Source of the DNA: Bacteroides sp. CAG:144
Lineage (GTDB): Bacteria > Bacteroidota > Bacteroidia > Bacteroidales > UBA11471
Assembly (NCBI GenBank): GCA_000434215.1
Contig: HF999731.1
Span: forward strand, 1,161 to 11,558
Reading direction: 5' to 3'
DNA length: 10,398 nt
The notes beneath the pieces are model-generated. The model searched no databases, had not been told where the DNA came from, and saw only the letters and a program-made list of their open reading frames with translations. Positions 1 to 7,843 of this stretch are shown one piece after another. Position 1 is the first letter of the stretch; every line of letters starts with the position of its first letter. A program made the position numbers and the translations under genes.

Positions 1-381
1 TTGCCCCTGCCACTCATCGACAGACTCCTTCACATATTGCTTGTGATACCGGTCTATAAGATAAACCGTATCGGGAGTCAATACCATACGGCAAATCTCC
101 ACACCCATCAACGGCAATATGGAGATTTGCAACGCCCGATCCCTTGCCCAGCGTATCTGCACCCGACTCCGCGCGGTATTCCCCCCCAACGAAACATAGG
201 CCATCGCCTTCATTTGGGCCGAAGTATCTTTGTCGTGCCGGACAAGGACTTCGGAGAAAAGACGGTCGGGCGACAATTCTTTCGCGAGAGGGAGCAAATC
301 CTCCGACACTGTCGCATAACGGTTGCGACACCCCGACAATGCCACCAGCAACACCATCGATACCAATACCCACCTATTCAT
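1..381 (-). CDS. DUF4292-type, LolB-like outer-membrane lipoprotein (N-terminal 127 residues; 3' end beyond window)
   Basis: The reading frame starts at the ATG complementary to 379-381 and stays open to base 1, so the C-terminal part is missing. The first 18 residues (MNRWVLVSMVLLVALSGC) are a lipoprotein signal with lipobox L-S-G-C, so Cys18 should be lipidated. After a short linker, residues about 55-127 alternate as beta strands: AYVSLGG, then VQIRWARDRALQISI, then LPLMGVEICRMVLTPDTVYL, then IDRYHKQYV. This matches the Bacteroidota DUF4292 lipoproteins as I remember them (for example 'LTPDYV..IDR..KEY') and resembles the start of the LolA/LolB half-barrel. The start overlaps the end of the TPR gene by 8 nt, which implies translational coupling. 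The family assignment rests on recalled sequence patterns. A role in receiving lipoproteins at the outer membrane is inference. Confidence 0.8.
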   Translation of the reverse strand, partial: MNRWVLVSMVLLVALSGCRNRYATVSEDLLPLAKELSPDRLFSEVLVRHDKDTSAQMKAMAYVSLGGNTARSRVQIRWARDRALQISILPLMGVEICRMVLTPDTVYLIDRYHKQYVKESVDEWQGQ

Positions 382-2086
382 TCCCGATATATCGCTTTTC
401 TGCTATTTTACGGTGCAATATCTCGGAGTCTCCTCCGGCATCGACCGCTTTTTTCCACCACCCGACTGCCTCGGATTCATTTCCCGTTACGGCAAGTACG
501 TCGCCGTAATGCTCGTACATTTCGGCACTGGCTTCTTTGGAAAGGTCGAGGGCTTTTTTGAGGTATAGACGCGCCAGCGAGTAACGCCCTTGTTTGAAAT
601 ATACCCAAGCATAGGTATCGAGATAAGTAGCATTATCGGGATTGGCCTTTATCACCTCTCCGCTCATACGTTCGGCCTTATCGAGATTTTTTCCCAATAA
701 CGCTAAATAATAACTGTAATTATTCAGCGCACCGTAGTTCTGCGGATTATTTTCCAGCGCCTTGTCATAATAGGCAAATGCCTCTTCGGTTCTGTTCTGT
801 CGAAAAGCAATATCTCCGAAAAGCGTGTAAAACTCGGAACGCATCAGCGGATCGGAACCTATTTTCTGTATGGCCAAACCGGACTGCAAGGTAGCCTCGG
901 CCTCCTCATAACGCTCGGCGACCAGTTGTGAAGAAGCCACAATCAAATAATAACGTCCCACCTCGGGCGACTCGCTTATGGCTCTTCGAGCCGCCGCAAT
1001 AAGCGCTTCATTGTCGTTTTGATCGACCAATATTGAAAAAAGTCTTTGCCATAAATCTTCATCGGGAGCTATATCAATAGCGACTTCGAGCTGTTCCTGT
1101 GCCCGGGAATAATCGCCAGCATGAATCAGTATTTCACTATATAATTTCCGCAAATCGGCGTCATTGGGATACAGATCGCACAGACGAGTCATAACAGAAT
1201 CCAATCGGGCTTTATCGTCCGAAAGTATCTGTACGATATAAGGCAATACCGATAATCGGGTATCGGCTGGCAAATCGCTATGAAAAAGGACTGTATCGGC
1301 CAGTGCCATATAAGATTTCCAATCGTTCTGCCCGCGGTAATAGTTGAGAAGGGAAAGATACAGTGTCTCATTTTCGGGATCAATCGCACGAGCCTGCACA
1401 TACATACGATAGGCATCATCGTAACGCGCGGCATCGAGATAAAGGTCTCCCAACAATATGACATATCCCACATTACGGGGGTGAGCTGCTATAAGGCGCT
1501 CCATTTCTTCATAACTCTGCTCGCGAGCCTGCATCAAATGATAAATGCGAGCCTTTTGCAAAATAGTGCTTTCGCCGGCACCGTACTGCTCTTCAAATCG
1601 GTTATAAGCATCAAGGGCTTTCTGCGGATCGCCTTTGAGCAGACACACATCGGCCCGCCGCATGAGTACTTCAAAATCGGACGGTTTCAACTCCAAATAC
1701 ATGCCATACAGGGAATCGGCCCGGTTATAGTCACGCACCTGACGCGCACACTCTGCCGCCGAAAGAATATACCATCGGTTATCGGGTGCAAAATCCACGG
1801 CTTTCAACAAATATCGATACCCGGTGGAGGCGTCTCGCAACGTAAAGTAATAACCGGCCATTTCGGAATAAGCCGCAGCAAGCGTCGTATCGAGCTCGAC
1901 GGCATAACGCAGCAAATCAAAAGCCGCAGCATGTTGCCCCGAACCTTTGAGACGCATTGCTTCGAAATAGGCATACTGCGCTTTATTCCTGTCTTGCAAC
2001 CGAACCGTATCCCGCCCTTTCGCTTGCGACAAAACGGGGAAAAGCAAACCGATTGCGACAAAAAACAGACAGACAAATCGTTTCAT
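374..2086 (-). CDS. Secreted tetratricopeptide-repeat (TPR) protein, 570 aa
   Basis: The N-terminus (residues 1-22, Lys/Arg then a hydrophobic core ending LSQA) is a signal peptide with a likely signal peptidase I cut after Ala22, so the protein should be periplasmic or held at the envelope. Almost all the rest is helical repeats of about 34 residues with the TPR pattern (small residues at positions 8 and 20, Pro near 32). Clear units lie near residues 36-69, 70-103, 104-137, 206-239, 310-343, 416-449, 450-484 and 486-519; units such as 206-239 end in the typical 'AIDPEN'. No catalytic domain is visible, so a scaffold or adaptor role is likely. It sits between dut (27 nt gap) and the lipoprotein gene (8 nt overlap). 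A large TPR protein directly before a LolB-like lipoprotein suggests that the two products work together. No Shine-Dalgarno sequence is evident before the start. Confidence 0.88.
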   Translation of the reverse strand: MKRFVCLFFVAIGLLFPVLSQAKGRDTVRLQDRNKAQYAYFEAMRLKGSGQHAAAFDLLRYAVELDTTLAAAYSEMAGYYFTLRDASTGYRYLLKAVDFAPDNRWYILSAAECARQVRDYNRADSLYGMYLELKPSDFEVLMRRADVCLLKGDPQKALDAYNRFEEQYGAGESTILQKARIYHLMQAREQSYEEMERLIAAHPRNVGYVILLGDLYLDAARYDDAYRMYVQARAIDPENETLYLSLLNYYRGQNDWKSYMALADTVLFHSDLPADTRLSVLPYIVQILSDDKARLDSVMTRLCDLYPNDADLRKLYSEILIHAGDYSRAQEQLEVAIDIAPDEDLWQRLFSILVDQNDNEALIAAARRAISESPEVGRYYLIVASSQLVAERYEEAEATLQSGLAIQKIGSDPLMRSEFYTLFGDIAFRQNRTEEAFAYYDKALENNPQNYGALNNYSYYLALLGKNLDKAERMSGEVIKANPDNATYLDTYAWVYFKQGRYSLARLYLKKALDLSKEASAEMYEHYGDVLAVTGNESEAVGWWKKAVDAGGDSEILHRKIAEKRYIGNE

Positions 2087-2113
2087 GAAAATCGAAATGC
2101 GGTTAATACATTG

Positions 2114-2551
2114 TTATACACCGGTATGACCAAACCCTCCGGCACCGCGTTCGCTGTCGGCCAACGTCTCAGCCTCGGTCCACACGACACGGCTATGAGG
2201 AGCGACCACCATCTGGCAGATACGTTCACCATCGGCAATCGTAAAATCTTCATCGGAAAGATTGATAAGAATCACGCCTATTTCTCCCCGATAATCGGCA
2301 TCGATCGTTCCGGGTGTGTTTAGCAATGTGATACCCTTCTTCAATGCCAATCCGCTACGCGGACGCATCTGCGCCTCGTAACCGGCCGGCAACTCGATAT
2401 ACAGGCCGGTAGGTACCAATACCCGTTGCATGGGTTTCAGTACGATAGGCGCATCGAGATTGGCACGAATATCCATACCGGCCGATTGGGGTGTTTCATA
2501 TGCGGGAAGGGGGTGTTTCGATCGATTGATGATTTTTACGTTTGTTTCCAT
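2114..2551 (-). CDS. dut: dUTP diphosphatase (trimeric dUTPase)
   Basis: The enzyme hydrolyses dUTP to dUMP and pyrophosphate, which keeps uracil out of DNA and supplies the dTMP precursor. It works as a cytosolic homotrimer. All five dUTPase motifs are present in order: motif 1 AGMDIRA (24-30), motif 2 RPRSGLA (63-69), motif 3 [10 protein letters not shown] (81-90, with the likely catalytic Asp84 and the deoxyribose-stacking Tyr87), motif 4 GERICQMV (108-115) and motif 5 [10 protein letters not shown] (135-144). The length of 145 residues is normal for the family. Motif 5 has His where many homologues have Ser (GFGSTG); I recall this variant from Bacteroides enzymes, so it is probably lineage-specific. 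It is the first gene of the leftward operon and is divergent from dgt, another enzyme of dNTP pools. No Shine-Dalgarno sequence precedes the ATG, as is common in Bacteroidota. Confidence 0.97.
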   Translation of the reverse strand: METNVKIINRSKHPLPAYETPQSAGMDIRANLDAPIVLKPMQRVLVPTGLYIELPAGYEAQMRPRSGLALKKGITLLNTPGTIDADYRGEIGVILINLSDEDFTIADGERICQMVVAPHSRVVWTEAETLADSERGAGGFGHTGV

Positions 2552-2588
2552 AATGCAACGCAGTAGGTTTATTAAAATGTATTATCGG

Positions 2589-2596
2589 CGAAAATA
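2589..2596 (-). promoter_or_regulatory. Candidate -7 promoter element for the dut operon
   Basis: On the minus strand the sequence reads TATTTTCG, 7 of 8 matches to the Bacteroidota -7 element TAnnTTTG, about 38 nt before the dut start codon. I see no convincing TTTG-like -33 element at the usual distance. A weak call, based on motif and position only. Confidence 0.35.
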
Positions 2597-2689
2597 ACGA
2601 AATCTGACGAAACTCACCGCCTATTTTTTCATTTTTTACCGTTAGCAAGCAACTTTCCCTTAAAATTAGCGGGATACGGCAACTTTTTC

Positions 2690-2697
2690 TATCTTTG
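2690..2697 (+). promoter_or_regulatory. -7 promoter element for dgt
   Basis: TATCTTTG is an exact match to the Bacteroidota sigma-ABfr consensus TAnnTTTG. It lies 28 nt before the dgt start codon, which leaves a leader of about 20 nt. The -33 region holds only a weak TTAG-like stretch near 2665. The element probably also drives the TPM gene downstream. Confidence 0.7.
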
Positions 2698-2712
2698 CCA
2701 TCTATTCTCACA

Positions 2713-2719
2713 GAGGAGA
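2713..2719 (+). promoter_or_regulatory. Shine-Dalgarno sequence of dgt
   Basis: GAGGAGA ends 6 nt before the ATG at 2726. It is the only clear Shine-Dalgarno sequence among the genes of this window. It fixes the dgt start at 2726 rather than at the in-frame Met6 codon. Confidence 0.75.
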
Positions 2720-2725
2720 AAAACT

Positions 2726-4075
2726 ATGGACGAAAAAATCATGAGTTGGGAACGACTGTTGTCGTCGAAACGCTTCGGACTGGAACGTTACCATGACGCA
2801 CATCAGCATACCCGCACCGACTTCCAGCGCGACTACGACCGTTTGGTCTTCTCGTCGCCTTTCCGTCGGTTGCAAAATAAAACACAGGTTTTTCCGCTGC
2901 CCGGTAGTATATTCGTACACAACCGACTCACGCACAGCCTCGAAGTCTCATGCGTAGGCCGGTCGTTGGGAAACAACGTATCGGCAGCCCTCACCGAAAA
3001 ATATAAAAACGAAGCATGGGTCGACAAGTTCAACGGGGTCGGTTCTATCGTTGCGGCAGCATGTCTGGCACACGACTTGGGAAATCCCCCTTTCGGACAC
3101 TCGGGTGAAAAAGCCATTGCCACCTATTTCTCGGAAGGAAACGGATTGGCTTTGAAAAAAACACTTGCCCTCAACGACGATCAGTGGAAAGACCTCACCC
3201 ATTTCGAAGGAAACGCCAACGCATTCCGCTTGCTGACCCATAAATTCGAAGGCCGGCGCGAAGGGGGATTTGTCATGACCTACTCGACACTGGCTTCTAT
3301 CGTAAAATATCCCTATGAGTCTACTCTGGCCGGAGAAAAAGGAAAGCTGGGCTTTTTCACATCGGAACGGGAAGACTTTATCCGTATCGCCGACGAACTG
3401 GGTATGCTGCGTATTCCCGACAGCGGTGTCCGTTATTGCCGCCACCCGCTGGTATATCTGGTCGAAGCGGCCGACGATATCTGCTATCAAATCATGGACA
3501 TCGAAGATGCCCATAAGTTGAAAATTCTCACCACCGATGTCGTAGAAAATTTGTTCCTGAACTTTTTTACGGGAGAAAGACGCTGTAAAATCGAAGAAAA
3601 CCTGCGTCTCGTCTCGGACTTGAATGAGCAAATCGCCTATTTACGTTCGTGTGTTATCGGCAAACTGGTCGACGAATGCTCCCGGCAATTCATCGCTCTC
3701 GACAACGAATTGCTGCGGGGAAAAATCAAAGGCTGTCTCATCGAACAAATAAGCGATATTCCCCGCAATGCCTACCGAGAATGTTCCCAAATAGCTTATA
3801 AACACATATACAAAGCATCGGACGTCCTCGACATCGAGTTGGCCGGTAACCGTATCATCACCGTACTGCTCGACAAACTCATCGATGCCGTACTCAAACC
3901 CGAAAAAGCCTATTCGCAACTTCTTCTCAACAAAGTTCCCGGACAGTACGAAATGCAAAGTGCAGATACTTTTACCCGTATACAAGCCGTCATCGACTAC
4001 ATATCGGGCATGACCGATGTCTATGCCCTCGACCTCTATCGCAAAATCAACGGTATGAGTCTGCCTGCCTTATAA
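2726..4075 (+). CDS. dgt: dGTP/dNTP triphosphohydrolase (HD superfamily)
   Basis: Dgt-type enzymes split dNTPs, classically dGTP, into the deoxynucleoside and triphosphate and so trim the dNTP pool. The HD metal site is complete: His70 in NRLTHSLEV, His116-Asp117 in AHDLGNPPFGHSGE, and Asp250 or Asp251 in EAADDICYQ. His125 and Glu128, in the same HD segment, match the catalytic His and Glu described for E. coli Dgt. The segment SPFRRLQNKTQVFPL (44-58) is a family hallmark. The length of 449 residues is somewhat shorter than E. coli Dgt (about 505) but normal for the shorter Dgt branch. I cannot tell from sequence whether dGTP is preferred or all dNTPs are used, possibly with allosteric activation. 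It is transcribed away from dut and followed after 4 nt by the TPM gene. Confidence 0.95.
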   Translation: MDEKIMSWERLLSSKRFGLERYHDAHQHTRTDFQRDYDRLVFSSPFRRLQNKTQVFPLPGSIFVHNRLTHSLEVSCVGRSLGNNVSAALTEKYKNEAWVDKFNGVGSIVAAACLAHDLGNPPFGHSGEKAIATYFSEGNGLALKKTLALNDDQWKDLTHFEGNANAFRLLTHKFEGRREGGFVMTYSTLASIVKYPYESTLAGEKGKLGFFTSEREDFIRIADELGMLRIPDSGVRYCRHPLVYLVEAADDICYQIMDIEDAHKLKILTTDVVENLFLNFFTGERRCKIEENLRLVSDLNEQIAYLRSCVIGKLVDECSRQFIALDNELLRGKIKGCLIEQISDIPRNAYRECSQIAYKHIYKASDVLDIELAGNRIITVLLDKLIDAVLKPEKAYSQLLLNKVPGQYEMQSADTFTRIQAVIDYISGMTDVYALDLYRKINGMSLPAL

Positions 4076-4079
4076 AAAA

Positions 4080-5321
4080 ATGATTATGAGCACACAAAAA
4101 ATACAATTGTTCCTTTTTCTGCTGCTTTTTTCTTGCGGATTCACCTATGCGGCGGAATACACAGTAGAAACCGTCCCGAATATGCAAAAAGCCGATGCGC
4201 GGAGATTTGTTTCCAATCCCGACGGGATACTCGGCCCGCAAGCCGAAAGTCTCATCAATACAAGACTCGATTCTCTAAGACAGAATACAACAGCAGAAAT
4301 AGCCGTGGTTGCGGTGGAATCGATCGGAGAGCAGGATCTCGAATCGTTTTCCAACGAACTATTCGCCCGATGGGGTATCGGACAAAAAGAGAATAACAAC
4401 GGCGTATTGGTACTGTTTGTACTCGACCAGCGGAAAATTCGTTTTGAAGTAGGTTACGGCATGGAAGGCATTTTACCCGACGCCGTGTGTAAACGCATAC
4501 AGTCCCAATATATGTTACCCGCTTTCAGGCAGGGTGATTACGACTTGGGCATGGTACAAGGGATAAACCGCATGTGCAGTATCATCGAGAATCCCGGCAA
4601 TCGAGAAGAGGTATATGCCAATGCGACCGTAGAGGAAGGAGACTGGTTGTTCCTGATAGAAATGTATCTGGGCCTGTCTGTGCTTTTCTCCATTGTCATG
4701 ATGCTCATGATGCGTACCCCGCAACAAGGGGGGACAAACCCGTCAGCCCGTTACAAGGCACTGGAAAATCAACTCCCCACACTGAAAATCATGGCTGTAA
4801 TATTCCCGCTTTTCAATCTTTTCATCTATTTGTCGGTACGCAACCGCATGTACAAACTGCGGAACGCTAAACGGACATGCGAGAACTGCGGGCACTCCAT
4901 GCACAAATTGAATGAAGAAGAGGATAATAAATTCCTTACGTCCAAAGAAAACGCCGAAGAAATCGCACAATCCGTCGATTATGACGTGTGGCTGTGCGAC
5001 AACTGCGGAACGACCGAAATCTACGCTTACCCCAACAAAGAATCCCATTATACCGAATGTCCCCGTTGCCATGCACACACATATTCGCTCGAAAGCGATC
5101 GGGTACTATCTCCGGCAACTCCTTTTCAAAGCGGATTCGGAGAAAAAAGGTATCGTTGCCGGCATTGCCATTTCGAAAATGTCGTACCTTATACCCTGCC
5201 CATCATTATCGTTCCGATTGTAGGAGGCAGAGGCCGGGGTGGAGGATTCGGAGGAGGAAACTTCGGCGGCGGATTCGGTGGCGGCCTTTCGGGAGGAGGA
5301 GGTTCTACCTCGGGTTGGTAA
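4080..5321 (+). CDS. TPM-domain membrane protein with CxxC zinc-ribbon pairs and a glycine-rich tail
   Basis: Domains in order: an N-terminal hydrophobic signal (residues 8-24, likely cut near Ala24/Ala25); a TPM (DUF477, YgcG/TLP18.3-like) domain at about 45-165 with the typical 'NNGVLVLFVLDQRKIRFEVG' followed by 'YGMEGILPD'; a hydrophobic helix at 189-211; a second at about 236-252; then four CxxC knuckles (Cys267/270, 306/309, 327/330, 360/363) that could form two zinc ribbons; a short hydrophobic patch (373-381); and a Gly-rich end from 382 to 411 closing with SGW. TPM domains in other organisms are linked to membrane-protein quality control and photosystem repair; the role here is unknown. 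The start at 4080 is 4 nt after the dgt stop, so the two are co-transcribed; Met3 at 4086 is an equally possible start. No terminator follows. Confidence 0.85.
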   Translation: MIMSTQKIQLFLFLLLFSCGFTYAAEYTVETVPNMQKADARRFVSNPDGILGPQAESLINTRLDSLRQNTTAEIAVVAVESIGEQDLESFSNELFARWGIGQKENNNGVLVLFVLDQRKIRFEVGYGMEGILPDAVCKRIQSQYMLPAFRQGDYDLGMVQGINRMCSIIENPGNREEVYANATVEEGDWLFLIEMYLGLSVLFSIVMMLMMRTPQQGGTNPSARYKALENQLPTLKIMAVIFPLFNLFIYLSVRNRMYKLRNAKRTCENCGHSMHKLNEEEDNKFLTSKENAEEIAQSVDYDVWLCDNCGTTEIYAYPNKESHYTECPRCHAHTYSLESDRVLSPATPFQSGFGEKRYRCRHCHFENVVPYTLPIIIVPIVGGRGRGGGFGGGNFGGGFGGGLSGGGGSTSGW

Positions 5322-5358
5322 TACCGTATTCTCGCAGATTGTCTTTTTAATCGCTTTT

Positions 5359-5394
5359 TTTGTTGCTTTTAACCCCGAAAAAATTATAACTTTG
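5359..5394 (+). promoter_or_regulatory. Promoter of the XRE/cupin - acyl-CoA ligase operon
   Basis: TAACTTTG at 5387-5394 matches TAnnTTTG exactly. A TTTG (5359-5362) with an overlapping second TTG (5363-5365) lies 21-24 nt upstream and fits the -33 element. The predicted start of transcription is near 5401, which leaves a leader of about 20 nt with no strong Shine-Dalgarno sequence before the ATG at 5422. This is the best complete promoter in the window. Confidence 0.7.
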
Positions 5395-5421
5395 CACAAG
5401 TTATGAACTCATCACAAAAAA

Positions 5422-5994
5422 ATGGCACAAAATATGAGCTTTGTAGGAAATAAAATACAACATTTCCGCAATGAAAAAAAGATAACGATAGAAGAACTTT
5501 CTCAACAGACGGGAATCGGTATCGAACAACTGAAACGCATAGAAGAAAACGCCGATCTGCCCGCTTTATCGATACTACTGAAAATAGCCCGGGTTCTGGG
5601 ATTGCGTTTAGGTACATTACTCGACGACCTCGACAACTTGGGACCGGCTGTATCAAATACCGGTTGTGCCGAAGTGAGTTTCTCGACCAATTCGGCGCGG
5701 ACACCTGCACACATGTGTTACCACTCGCTGGCACGGAACAAAGCCAACCGGCACATGGAGCCGTTTACCATCGAAATATCTCCTATTGAAGAAGACGAAC
5801 ATGAACTCTCATCGCACGAAGGCGAAGAGTTTATCGTCGTAACCGAAGGCAGCATCGAAATTACCTACGGCAACGAAAATTATCTTCTCAACACGGGTGA
5901 AAGCATTTACTACGATTCTATCGTACCGCATCACGTACATGCCCACGGAGGCCGGACGGCCAAAATACTGGCAGTCGTCTATGTTCCGGTCTAA
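5422..5994 (+). CDS. XRE-family transcriptional regulator with C-terminal cupin sensor domain, 190 aa
   Basis: Residues about 9-69 form a Cro/C1-type helix-turn-helix (KIQHFRNEKKITIEELSQQT, then a recognition helix in IGIEQLKRIEENADLPA). Residues about 112-190 form a small cupin barrel: SHEGEEFIVVTEG (131-143) carries the first cupin motif (His132, Glu136), and GESIYYDSIVPHHVHA (159-174) the second (His170/171). Proteins of this build bind DNA with the N-terminus and sense a small ligand, often with a metal, in the cupin. It lies 17 nt before the acyl-CoA ligase and shares its promoter, so it probably controls its own operon in response to the ligase substrate or product; that is inference from layout. 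The start at 5422 is preferred because it follows the promoter at the right distance; Met5 at 5434 is an alternative. Confidence 0.9.
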   Translation: MAQNMSFVGNKIQHFRNEKKITIEELSQQTGIGIEQLKRIEENADLPALSILLKIARVLGLRLGTLLDDLDNLGPAVSNTGCAEVSFSTNSARTPAHMCYHSLARNKANRHMEPFTIEISPIEEDEHELSSHEGEEFIVVTEGSIEITYGNENYLLNTGESIYYDSIVPHHVHAHGGRTAKILAVVYVPV

Positions 5995-6011
5995 CCAAAC
6001 ACTGAATCGTC

Positions 6012-7664
6012 ATGCAACTGTTTGAAAGAACTTTGGGCGAATGGCTCGAATATTGGGTGGAAAAGACCCCCGACAAAGAATTTATCGTTTACTCCGACCG
6101 AGATTTACGATTTACCTACAAACAATTCGACCAACGAGTCAATAATCTGGCAAAAGGATTACTATCGATAGGTGTAACCACAGGTTCACATGTCGGTATT
6201 TGGGCAACCAACGTTCCCGATTGGCTCACGTTCCTTTTCGCTTCGGCCAAAATAGGAGCCGTACTCGTTACCGTCAATACCAATTACAAGCAACACGAGC
6301 TAGAATATCTCACCGATAACGCAGATCTGCATACGTTATGTATTTCCAACGGAACGTTCGACAGCGACTATGTAGACATGACCTATACCATGTTGCCTGA
6401 GCTGCGGACTTCGCAAAGAGGAAATATGCACAGTGAACGTTTTCCTTTCATGAAAAACGTCATTTACATCGGACAAGAGAAGCACCGAGGTATGTACAAC
6501 ACAGCCGAACTGCTCCTGCTGGGACAGACCCAAGATAATGAAAAACTCGAAGCCTGCCGCAGCCGCTTCAACTGCCACGATGTGGTAAACATGCAATATA
6601 CCTCGGGTACGACAGGGTTTCCCAAAGGCGTGATGCTCACTCACCACAATATTACCAATAACGGTTATTGCATAGGTCAATGCATGAAATTTACCGAGAA
6701 CGACCGGGTATGTCTGCCGGTTCCTCTGTTCCACTGTTTCGGTATCGTATTGGGTATCATGGCAATTATCACCAATGGAGCATGTGCCGTCATGCTCGAA
6801 CGATTCGATCCGCTTGTCGTTCTCGCCTCGGTACATAAGGAGCGTTGCACAGCGCTCTACGGCGTGCCAACGATGTTCATTGCCGAATTGAACCACCCGA
6901 TGTTCAGCATGTTCGACCTATCTTCTTTGCGCACCGGCATCATGGCCGGATCGCTGTGTCCCGAATGGCTCATGCGCGAAGTCATGGACAAGATGTACAT
7001 GACCGAAATCACCAGCGTTTACGGGCTTACTGAGACCTCTCCGGGTATGACCCAGAGTAAAGTCGACGATCCTCTTGAAGTGCGGGCAACCACCGTAGGC
7101 AGTTCCCTACCGGAAATAGACGTGAAGGTGATCGATCCCGAAACACTCGAAGAATGTCCGGTCGGTGTACAAGGCGAAATGTGCTGCAAAGGCTACAATA
7201 TCATGAAAGGATATTACAAAATGCCCGAAGCAACAGCCGAAATCATAGACAAAAACGGATACCTGCACTCGGGCGACCTCGGTGTAAAGACACCCGAAGG
7301 AAATTTCAAAATTACCGGACGCATCAAAGATATGATTATCCGAGGTGGCGAAAATATCTACCCACGCGAAATCGAAGAATTCCTTTATCAATTACCTCAA
7401 ATCAAAGATGTGCAGGTTGCCGCCGTTCCTTCCCGAAAATACGGCGAAGAAGTCGGTGCGTTTATTATCCTGAAAGATGGCGAGACACTCGAAGAAGCCG
7501 ATGTAAAAGATTTCTGCAAAGGAAAGATTTCCCGCCATAAGATTCCGAAATATGTCTTCTTCATCAAAGAATTCCCCCTTACCGGAAGCGGTAAAATACA
7601 AAAATACAAACTCAAAGATTTGGGTCTTTCCCTGCTCCAAGAACAGGGTATCACTCCGGCCTGA
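6012..7664 (+). CDS. AMP-forming acyl-CoA synthetase / fatty- or aryl-acid CoA ligase, 550 aa
   Basis: A member of the ANL superfamily: it activates a carboxylic acid with ATP to an acyl-adenylate and transfers the acyl group to CoA. The core motifs are intact: P-loop-like [11 protein letters not shown] (196-206), YGLTETSP (337-344), YLHSGDLG (417-424, with the ATP-ribose binding Asp422), [20 protein letters not shown] (436-455, hinge region) and the C-terminal GSGKIQK with the catalytic Lys528. Length and motif spacing fit the FadD/ACSF2-like medium- or long-chain branch, but chain length or an aromatic substrate cannot be read from the sequence. No signal peptide or membrane segment is seen, so it is cytosolic. 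It is the second gene of the operon with the XRE/cupin regulator and is closed by the terminator at 7685. No beta-oxidation genes (dehydrogenase, hydratase, thiolase) are nearby. Confidence 0.93.
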   Translation: MQLFERTLGEWLEYWVEKTPDKEFIVYSDRDLRFTYKQFDQRVNNLAKGLLSIGVTTGSHVGIWATNVPDWLTFLFASAKIGAVLVTVNTNYKQHELEYLTDNADLHTLCISNGTFDSDYVDMTYTMLPELRTSQRGNMHSERFPFMKNVIYIGQEKHRGMYNTAELLLLGQTQDNEKLEACRSRFNCHDVVNMQYTSGTTGFPKGVMLTHHNITNNGYCIGQCMKFTENDRVCLPVPLFHCFGIVLGIMAIITNGACAVMLERFDPLVVLASVHKERCTALYGVPTMFIAELNHPMFSMFDLSSLRTGIMAGSLCPEWLMREVMDKMYMTEITSVYGLTETSPGMTQSKVDDPLEVRATTVGSSLPEIDVKVIDPETLEECPVGVQGEMCCKGYNIMKGYYKMPEATAEIIDKNGYLHSGDLGVKTPEGNFKITGRIKDMIIRGGENIYPREIEEFLYQLPQIKDVQVAAVPSRKYGEEVGAFIILKDGETLEEADVKDFCKGKISRHKIPKYVFFIKEFPLTGSGKIQKYKLKDLGLSLLQEQGITPA

Positions 7665-7684
7665 CAAGGGAGAAAGAGAGCATC

Positions 7685-7723
7685 AACACGGGACGCGAAG
7701 CATTCGCGCCCCGTGTTCTTTTT
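7685..7723 (+). terminator. Strong intrinsic terminator after the acyl-CoA ligase gene
   Basis: An inverted repeat with 15-nt arms (7685-7699 and 7703-7717; 14 pairs and one A-C mismatch) encloses a GCA triloop and is followed by CTTTTT. It begins 20 nt after the ligase stop codon. There is no matching A-run upstream of the stem, so it works mainly rightwards. The rest of the gap to 7843 holds only the yaaA promoter. Confidence 0.92.
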
Positions 7724-7812
7724 ATAAAACCGCTCGAAAACATAACGGTAACAAATATCTTTCACTTTCCAACAAAACGGGAATGCTGCTATCCCGATAA
7801 TTCTTATTTCGC

Positions 7813-7820
7813 TATATTTG
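7813..7820 (+). promoter_or_regulatory. -7 promoter element for yaaA
   Basis: TATATTTG matches TAnnTTTG exactly, 23 nt before the yaaA start codon and downstream of the strong terminator, so a new transcript must begin here. No TTTG-like -33 element is visible near 7785-7795, which might mean that an activator is needed. Confidence 0.65.
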
Positions 7821-7843
7821 CAGGCAATCATCATACCTCAAAA

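Noticed and set aside
14..373. A 119-codon minus-strand reading frame over the left edge.
   Set aside because: It is a frame shadow. The frame starting at 381 has a lipoprotein signal and a family-like sequence; this one has neither.
1280..2323. A long plus-strand open frame (347 codons) opposite the TPR gene and dut.
   Set aside because: It is antisense to two well-supported genes, shows no domain pattern and spans the gap between them, so it is a shadow caused by codon bias.
2948..3631. A 227-codon minus-strand open frame inside dgt.
   Set aside because: It lies wholly antisense to the conserved dgt gene and has no recognisable motif.
5403..5453. A 16-codon open frame (ATG at 5403) overlapping the start of the XRE/cupin gene, a possible leader peptide.
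   Set aside because: It begins almost at the predicted transcription start, has no ribosome binding site and no attenuator structure follows.
7778..7796. Short inverted repeat CGGGA...TCCCG upstream of the yaaA promoter, a possible operator or small hairpin.
   Set aside because: Five-base arms with a nine-base loop are expected by chance, and no T-run or second copy supports a function.
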